From Paludibacteraceae bacterium (GTDB lineage Bacteria; Bacteroidota; Bacteroidia; Bacteroidales; Paludibacteraceae), in the NCBI GenBank assembly GCA_023227695.1, contig JALNVE010000008.1, forward strand, positions 1 through 28,809: a stretch of DNA of 28,809 nt. The letters run 5' to 3'. The notes beneath the pieces are model-generated. The model ran no database searches. It was given only the letters and a program-made list of their open reading frames with translations, and was not told the DNA's origin. Positions 1 to 7,500 of the stretch are shown piece after piece (position 1 is the first letter of the stretch; each line of letters begins with the position of its first letter). Both the position numbers and the translations under genes were made by a program.

Positions 1-75
1 TCCGGCAAAAAATTCGATGCTTACCTTGTCCTCGAAGAGAACAAGGTAAACTTCAAATTTCCAGATAAAAAATAG
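1..75 (+). CDS. C-terminal end of a plus-strand gene, probably type IA DNA topoisomerase (TopB-like)
   Basis: An open frame enters from the left edge and ends in TAG at 73-75, giving 24 residues that begin SGKKFDAYLVLEENKV and finish with a lysine-rich tail. The pattern (S/K)GKxFDAxLxLxxxxKVxFxFP is typical of the C-terminal repeat of Bacteroidota topoisomerases of the TopB type and of the related DUF3945 repeat. A topB gene is common next to the primase and helicase genes of these elements. The product call is inference from a very short fragment; a DUF3945 protein is the main alternative. The gene is convergent with the Toprim gene at 243-1580. Confidence 0.5.
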   Translation, partial: SGKKFDAYLVLEENKVNFKFPDKK

Positions 76-203
76 AAGAAAGGCGGTTCTTCTCCTTGTG
101 AAAGGAGAGTTCTCATTATTATTGATTAAGGTTTATTATTCGATTTTTTCGAATGTGGATTTTAGTCGACTTCAATATTTTTTAAATTTTTTTGGAACCG
201 TCT

Positions 204-244
204 GACGGTGCTGTTCTTGAGAAAGAGTAGCATCGTCATTTTTT
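204..244 (+). terminator. Intrinsic terminator for the plus-strand gene ending at 75
   Basis: A 15-bp stem (204-218 with 223-237, including three G-T wobble pairs) closes a GAGA tetraloop and is followed by ATTTTTT at 238-244. The wobble pairs become A-C mismatches on the other strand and no T tract exists there, so the signal acts on plus-strand transcription. The T tract touches the stop codon of the convergent Toprim gene. Confidence 0.65.
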
Positions 245-1580
245 ACATTTTGACGGTTTTTTTCTGTTCTAGCCTCTTTTGTTCAAAGAGGGAACAATCC
301 CTCATATACGATTCTTTGTTACTTGCGAATTCTGTATAGGTCAGTTTTTTGTCCTGCCTGTTCTTATTTATCTCCCTCAATACCATCACATCGTCGTTCC
401 AATCCTTCATGACCGCTTTTTCCAACTGCGTAAATGGTAGTCGGTGGGTCCTTAGCATAGCTTCGCATAGCGATCGCTTTGCAAACATATTATTCGGATA
501 TTCTATCACGATTCTTTGGCCTTCTTCTCCCGTCTTCTCCTCTATCTTTACATCTGAATTCACCAATTCTTTCATTTGTAAGGCGTTGGTATAACTTCCT
601 TGTTCCTTATATCTGATCTCAAACTTCTGAATTTCCATGTCTTTGCTGAACATCTGTTCACTGATATTCCCTTGTAAGGATATCTGCGTTCTCAGAAATG
701 CTAGGTCATAGCTCGCCCCTGCGCTGTCGTTGTCCGATCCTAATAGAAACTTGAATCGGTTCGCATCTATCTTCTCTCTGTTTGCATTCAAGAGTTTGTT
801 TATCGTTAGAATTTGTGTCGCACACAGATTGCCGCCAAAGGATATGTACAATGTGTTGTCATTTCCTTTTAACTGACGATGGGCTATACAGTCTAATGGT
901 GTCTCTGCTACAAAGACGGCTTGTATCTTTTCTGGTATGTTGGAATGCCAGATGCCATTTGCTTTGTCCGACCCGGTATAGAACTTCTTTACATCTCTAT
1001 TCCTCTTCTCTAATCCTACTATCTTGTCTTCGTTCCAGAGAGGAAAACCAATGCTGTACTCTCCTTTGATGTTAAATATTCTATCCTTGAACAACTCGGA
1101 ATGAAGGGTCTTGTCTGTTATGCCTCTTGCATAGAAGAACTCTTTGTGTTCTATTTTCCCAAGCTGCTCTTGATAATCTACCTTCTCTTCTTCTCCACAT
1201 AATTGTCTACGTAGTAATGCTATGTTTTGCCTATTCTTCTCCCGTGTGATCAATGGGACATTGAGATAGTTATGAAGTACGGCATTGATGCTTGCATTTT
1301 CGTCATTGCTTTCCGGATAAGAAAGAGGATTGTTTATTATCCCGTTGGATAGCCTATTCTTGACGAAGTTATATAGACTCCCCTTGTCTGTTCCGTCCTG
1401 CATGTTGAAATATCGCTGTTGATAGGAATCTTGGGGATTGAAGATTCCTATCTTGTCTCCGTTTTCATGGCGGTAGACCGGTACCCGAACTCCCTCTCCT
1501 CTCTGATATTGATAGCCGTAATGTTCGGCTATCTCTATTATGCTTATTTTCCTCTTTAATTCGTCAAATGAGTATTTCAT
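243..1580 (-). CDS. Toprim-domain primase-like protein (DUF3991/Toprim type)
   Basis: This 445-residue protein carries a Toprim fold: the catalytic glutamate motif VAETPLD lies near residues 224-230 and the metal-binding motif GSDNDSAG near 281-288. The N-terminal 80 residues resemble the zinc-ribbon region of plasmid and phage primases (a GDKxGIF strand and a DKGSLYNFV helix) but have no cysteine set, as in DUF3991 proteins. Such proteins are thought to prime or process DNA entering the recipient; that role here is inferred. The ATG overlaps the TGA of the giant methylase-helicase gene (ATGA), so translation is probably coupled, with an AAAGGA ribosome site about 9 nt upstream. It is the last gene of the accessory operon. 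The C-terminal 150 residues are charged and unassigned. Confidence 0.85.
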   Translation of the reverse strand: MKYSFDELKRKISIIEIAEHYGYQYQRGEGVRVPVYRHENGDKIGIFNPQDSYQQRYFNMQDGTDKGSLYNFVKNRLSNGIINNPLSYPESNDENASINAVLHNYLNVPLITREKNRQNIALLRRQLCGEEEKVDYQEQLGKIEHKEFFYARGITDKTLHSELFKDRIFNIKGEYSIGFPLWNEDKIVGLEKRNRDVKKFYTGSDKANGIWHSNIPEKIQAVFVAETPLDCIAHRQLKGNDNTLYISFGGNLCATQILTINKLLNANREKIDANRFKFLLGSDNDSAGASYDLAFLRTQISLQGNISEQMFSKDMEIQKFEIRYKEQGSYTNALQMKELVNSDVKIEEKTGEEGQRIVIEYPNNMFAKRSLCEAMLRTHRLPFTQLEKAVMKDWNDDVMVLREINKNRQDKKLTYTEFASNKESYMRDCSLFEQKRLEQKKTVKM

Positions 1581-1594
1581 ATCTTCATTCCTTT
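1575..1594 (-). promoter_or_regulatory. Stop/start coupling junction with ribosome-binding site (copy 1)
   Basis: On the minus strand the junction reads AAAGGAATGAAGATATGAAA. AAAGGA is a Shine-Dalgarno-like site, and ATGA joins the giant gene's stop to the Toprim gene's start. It encodes the C-terminal residues GMKI of the upstream protein. A 19/20 identical copy lies at 11801-11820. Confidence 0.6.
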
Positions 1595-4500
1595 GTTTTT
1601 TCTCACTTCTTGTTTTTGTTCTTTCTCTTGCTTCTGCTCTGGATGCTCTATATATCTCGGTGGATATGTGATGCTCTTCCCTACTACGGCTTTGTCTAGT
1701 TGTATGTTACCGTCTTTGTTTATCTTGATGGTCGCGTCTTTCGAATTCATCAAGATATCTTTCCTGACATAAAAGTCTTTTATTCCTGTCAATGCATTTG
1801 AATAAAGAACTTTTGTCGGATAGACGTGCATCTCTCCTTCTCTGTTCTTCTTGATAGACAAGAATATATTGCCGTTTTCTGTTGGCGGTATGTTCTTTAT
1901 CTTATCTGTTGATACGCTAAAGAGGATACTTCCTTCTTTCTCGCTTGCTACTCCTACCCTTTGGTTCTGATGGTCCGTTTGATAGTCTTTTATTCGCATC
2001 GGTATGTCTACCTTTAGCATCTTGCCAATCTCCTCGCCTTCCTTATTCGTGACCTTGTTATTTGTCACATAGATGGTTTTATCTTGTATTTTGTCAAGGT
2101 TCGTCTTGGGAATGAATATATCTGCCTTTACCGTAAGATCTATTATTCCTTTCATTGCGTAGTTGTTTATCTTTATTGCTCCGTAATTATTGATGGATAG
2201 TGCTATTGTAGACGATCCTATATGACTTAACATCTCGTCGGTTATGAGATATGATTGTGGGCTGTTGTCCTTCTTTTCTGCCTTCTCTTCCCGTTTCTGT
2301 TCTTTCTCTGCCTTCTCTGGTTTCGTCTCTTCTATGAGTTCTTTTTTATTGAAGTAGTTTGGTGATAGGTATCCTTCATCTGAGTAGCTTATGAAGTTTG
2401 AATTCTCCTTATTCTGTTGGATAATATCACATAAAACGATCTTGTCTGCACTATTCCTTTTTATTTCTTTATTCAAGTCTATACTTTTGTCCATCTCAAA
2501 GCGACCATACAGAATTACCGCCGCTCCTCCAAACCGAACACTCTTATCCGCTATCTCCATGGATATGGTCTTATAGTTGTTCTTGTCGATTTTAGTCTCG
2601 GACGTAAAGAGATTGGCTACTATTCCTTTTTGTCGGTCTAATACTACATACCCCATCTTATCTCTCTCTCCTAATCTCTGTGACGAAATGAAGCGCACTA
2701 TGGATTGGATGTCCCTGACTTTATCCAGCTTATCGGGAGAATACTCCTTTGAGAAGACTAGACGGTCAAAGGACATTACCTTATATGGTATTTCCTTTTC
2801 TCCTTTTTCCGGTCGGAAGTCTTCTATCGTCCCGTCTTTGCTTCCGAATGTACTATATTTTCCTGACCGGGTATTAATGATGATTCCATCATTGACTTTT
2901 ATATTTCTGCCCTCAAATGTTTTTTTCATGTGGGCTAATAGATCTCTATCCATCTGAGAAGGTATAATGCTTCCGGATGGATGGTTATGGACCAATGTCA
3001 CCGAATCTGCTTTCATCGCTATGGCTCCTTGCAACATCGCCGAAATAGGTACAATGGTATGGGAGTCATCTCCTGTGGTGAGGTATTGGATCGTTGTTCC
3101 TTCTTTCGACTGATATACTCCGAAGGAATTCTCTACTGAGGAGTTTTCTAGGTTTCGGAAGAGATAGGCTATGTCTCCCGCATTTTCTATCTTCTCATTT
3201 CCTGTGAAGTCAAATCCTTGCTTCTCGGAAAAGGTCCTCTCTATCAACGTAAACTCTTTTCCCTCGGCATCGAAGGCGGCATTCTCTTCTATTTCCCCTC
3301 CTTTATAGGAAACCGAAGGCTCTTCTACTTCTTCTGCTTCTGATTCCTCTATACCCTCTACTTCTTCCGTTATCTCGCTCTCGTCTACGTTGCCTGTTCC
3401 GTAATCGTTTTGTTCTAGGTCTTCCTTCTCGAATTCAAGGGTTATCTCCTTCTGTCTATTTAGAAGACCATTCAACTTCTCTTCTTCGGGGAACTTGGCA
3501 TTGACGTCAACATCCTTCATCAACTCTTGCTTCTGTTTGACTTCCTCCATGCTATTCTGATAGGACACGCCATTGGTCTCTACCGAAGTGAGTAATTTAC
3601 GGAAGATCTGTCCGAGATGGGTCGGATCGGATGTGATGTCGAAATCCACCGAGTAATGTATCCTGCCTTCACTATTGGTTAAGATCAGCTGGTCACTTCG
3701 ATTCATCAGATTTGTCGGGTCAAGATGAACCTCTGATTTCATCCCAAAGCCTTCTATGTTTATCGGATTTCCGTCCTTGAACTCCCTCGTGATATATTCT
3801 CCTGCTTCTTTGGCTTTATCAAATTTTACTCCGTTGATTGTTTGGGTTATGGGATATAATCCTTGTTTGTCTTGGACAAAACCGTTTTCTTTCAACTTCT
3901 GCCTATCCTTCGTATTCCCCTCTATCAATCTTGTGAGTTTGGTGCTTCGGATCTGCAATGTCTCTATGTTGTCCTTCTGTTGACTCAGGTTCGTTAAAAA
4001 GGCTCGTCTTTGACGGGTCAATTCTTCCACATTTCTGTCCACCTTGCTCTTCTCTAGTAATAGAGGATTACCGGAAAGTACGGCTACTATCTCTGCATAG
4101 GATAGTCCTTCGTTCTCGTCTCCACTTCCTTCTACACAATCTCTGGATTGTGCAGAATTCGTCTTCACTTGGTTGATGAATGCCGACTTTGTTTCCAGTA
4201 ACTGGTATTTATAGGCATCCAATGACCTTTCTACTGCATAGAAATATACGTCGCATTTATTGTCATTATATAACTTGGCTATTTGATTGCCTTGTCTCAC
4301 CCCTCGCCCGTTTCGCTGGTCTAACGATGAGGGCGTCCACGGCACATCTATATGATGGATGGCTACACACCTCTCTTGCGCATTTACTCCTGTACCTAGT
4401 TTTGAAGTGGATCCCATCAGGATTCTAACATTACCGTTATTCATATCCTTGAAAAGATTCTCTCTCTTTACATCGGTATTGTAATCCCTTATGTCCGCTA

Positions 4501-7500
4501 TCTGGTCGGCTGGTATATGATGCTTCTCTATGAGCTGTTTTTTTATCTCGGAATAGACTGAGAATCCTGTATTATGATTCTCTATGAGATCGGAAAAGAT
4601 CATCTGCGTTCCTTTGTGTTCATCAAATTTGAGGTATGTTTCCGCCACATTATTGACTACTTGTGTCAATTTACCGGAATCTCCCTCCTTCTCTTCGTAA
4701 TCTTCTATGACAAGTCTTAGGTCTATCGCAGCTTTGGCGGATAGCGTGGTCGCCAACAACATCTTGGAGGTGTCCTTGTCGTCCAGATGTAATCCAAACA
4801 TCTCTGATTTACCGGATTTGGCAAATTCTATAATCTCTCTATTGACCTCTTGCATCTTCTCATTCGGCTGGATATTGACGAGATGCAGCCTCGCTTCTGG
4901 CTTGTTCAATTTCAGATTGTTGTCGTTCCTCACATCCGTGATTTCCGTATATTGTAAGGAGAGTTCGGGTACATTCAGGAACTTTCTGAATCTGTCCTTG
5001 AGCTTGATTTCTCCTGTTACGGAAAACTCAAACTCTGTGCTTCTCTCTGCATAATTCGATGCCCATGCGTCAAATGAACTGAAGCCTAACTTCTTCATTT
5101 CATTGGGTCTCATGTATTGTAGGATGTTATATAGCTCTACTATGGAGTTCGTTATTGTCGTTCCTGAGGCAAACACTACCCCGTTGTCTCCTCCATGTAA
5201 TTTCTGCATACTGCGTACACCAAAGAGTAACTGCATAGCTCCTTTGGATCCTGTGGAGTTTCCTAGCCCGGCCACTCTTGTGTACTTGGTCGCATATTCG
5301 AGATTCTTGAATTTATGGCTTTCGTCCACCATCAGGAAATCGAAGCCTAGATTCTCAAAACAGAACCCTTCGTCCACATTATTTTGTTGGGTTAGCTTAT
5401 TCAACTTGCTCCGTAGGTTGGATTTCCTGTTTTCCAATGCCTTCAGCTGCCTTTTGGTGAGGTCATCCGTTCCGTATCCTTGATTATCTTTTGCATTTTC
5501 TAGGAAGAGAATGGCTGATTCCAACTCATTGATCTTCTCTTCGTATACTTCCCGCTTGATTTCGTTGGTATGCTCCAACTGCTTGTATTGGTCATGCGTA
5601 AGTATGATACAGTCGTAGTCATTCACTGCTATCTTGGATAGTAGGTTTCTCCGATTTTGTTTGGTGAAGTCTTTCTCCGTAGGTGCCAATATATTCGCAT
5701 TGGGATAGAATCGTAGGAATTCATTTGCCATCTGCTGCACATTGGCTTTCAAGCCTATCAGTAATGGTTTCTTGATCATGCCTGTCCTCTTCATCTCCAT
5801 CGCCGCTGATTCCATGACCAAGGTCTTTCCTGCTCCAACCATATGGTCTATGATGCCTCCTCTTCGCTGCATCACCATCCAAACCGCATCTTTTTGATGT
5901 GGTCTCGGTGTGATGGCGATGCCTTCAAAATTAAGATGGCTGCCATCAAATTTGGTTACCACGGTTCTGTTGTATCTGCTGTTATAGATCTTCTGTATTT
6001 CTTGTGCTCTAGTTCTGTCTGCTATTATCCAGTCTTGGAACTTGCTTCGGATATCGCGTATCTTATCATTGACGATGCAGGTCTGCTCTTTATTGACAAC
6101 CTTGTCTCCTTCGGCATTCTCCATCCTTATTATTAATGTTTTGTCATTGATGGCGGCTTCCAAGACCTCTCGCGTGTTCTTATATGGCGTCGAATATAAG
6201 GGATTGTCCTTTTCTGATAATGGTATGCTTACATCGTAAGTGTCTGCTTCGGATCCCGAATAAGATACTTTTATACTTCCGCTATTGTTTTGTAATAGTT
6301 CTCTAAAGAACTCTCCATACATCTGGTCCGGTATCCACCGGTTACCTAAGCGTATGGATATTTGTTCTGCTGGTATGTCCGCCGGAATGACCTTCTTTAA
6401 TTCCTCGACGTTCTTCTGGATCGTCCTGTCTTCCGATAGGTATTTCTCCGCTTCTTCTAACTTGGTTTTGACGTCTCCTGAAAGATATATTTCACGAAGC
6501 TCATATTTTTCTGTTCCGGGTATTCTGAACAGATAGTCGGCGGTCTGCTCTTTCCAATCGGATCCTATTCTCTGCTCTAGGAATAGGGTATTAACATACC
6601 CGAACTCGGCTAAGGAGACGTTGATCGCTGATTGTGGTGTATTGATCTCCTCTAAGTTGATTTTTCTTCTAATAGTGGAATGGTGGAATATGTCCGCCTT
6701 GACAACTTTGTTGTCAGCATCCATTTTCTCTAGGTTCTTGACCTTGACGAAATCAACGTCTTCCTTGAATATATTGGCGTTCTTCTTATCGTTCAGGCTT
6801 CCATATAATGCTACGAACTTGTCGTAGGTGCTATTAAGTTCCTTCCTTGTCTTTTCTGACTCTTTCTCTTTTCCTTCCAACTCGTTTTGGATAAGAGTAC
6901 CTAGGGTGTTTTTTAGTTCAAGATAGGATAGGATCCTGACATTTTCTTTTTTGAGTACGGGTGCACTCATGTCCAGATACTTGGTCATGGTGCCTGTCTC
7001 GTCAAATTGACTGACAACAAAGCCGATTTTATTGTCCTTCATTACTAGGGAACCGTCCCTATCTTCTATATTCTCCTTTGTTTTTATGCGTGATAGGATA
7101 TCCGCATACTCTTTTTCTTCATTTCCTTTTTTCTCGAATATTCTGTCTTTTAGTACTTCATCGCTGAAGTTCTTCACTTTCTGCGATATGCCTTCGACAT
7201 TTTCTGTCGACGTTACGGTGATGGAATAGCCTCCATACATTCGGCCTAAATCTAATTTACCAAGTATCCGCGATGGATTCTCTACATAATACTGGTTCAG
7301 ACTTAATTCTATGTTTTCATCATTGCGGTTCAACAGATTTATCTTCTTTGTTTCGACAAAGTCAATTTTCTGATTCTTTGCCTCCCCTTCATTGAACTTC
7401 CGCAAGAATATTATGTCGGTGGTGACTTCCGTTGCTTGGAATGTATTGTTTGGTAATCTTACGGCCCCTAAAAATTCCGCTTCGTCTGAAATTTTTTTTC

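Noticed and set aside
91..108. TCTCCTT-GTGA-AAGGAGA hairpin just after the plus-strand gene end
   Set aside because: A 7-bp stem without a proper T run; possible RNA structure, but too weak to annotate as a terminator.
138..154. ATTCGA-TTTTT-TCGAAT inverted repeat as terminator of the Toprim gene
   Set aside because: Short stem, all-T loop and no T run after it on the minus strand. The clear terminator in this gap is the plus-strand one at 204-244.
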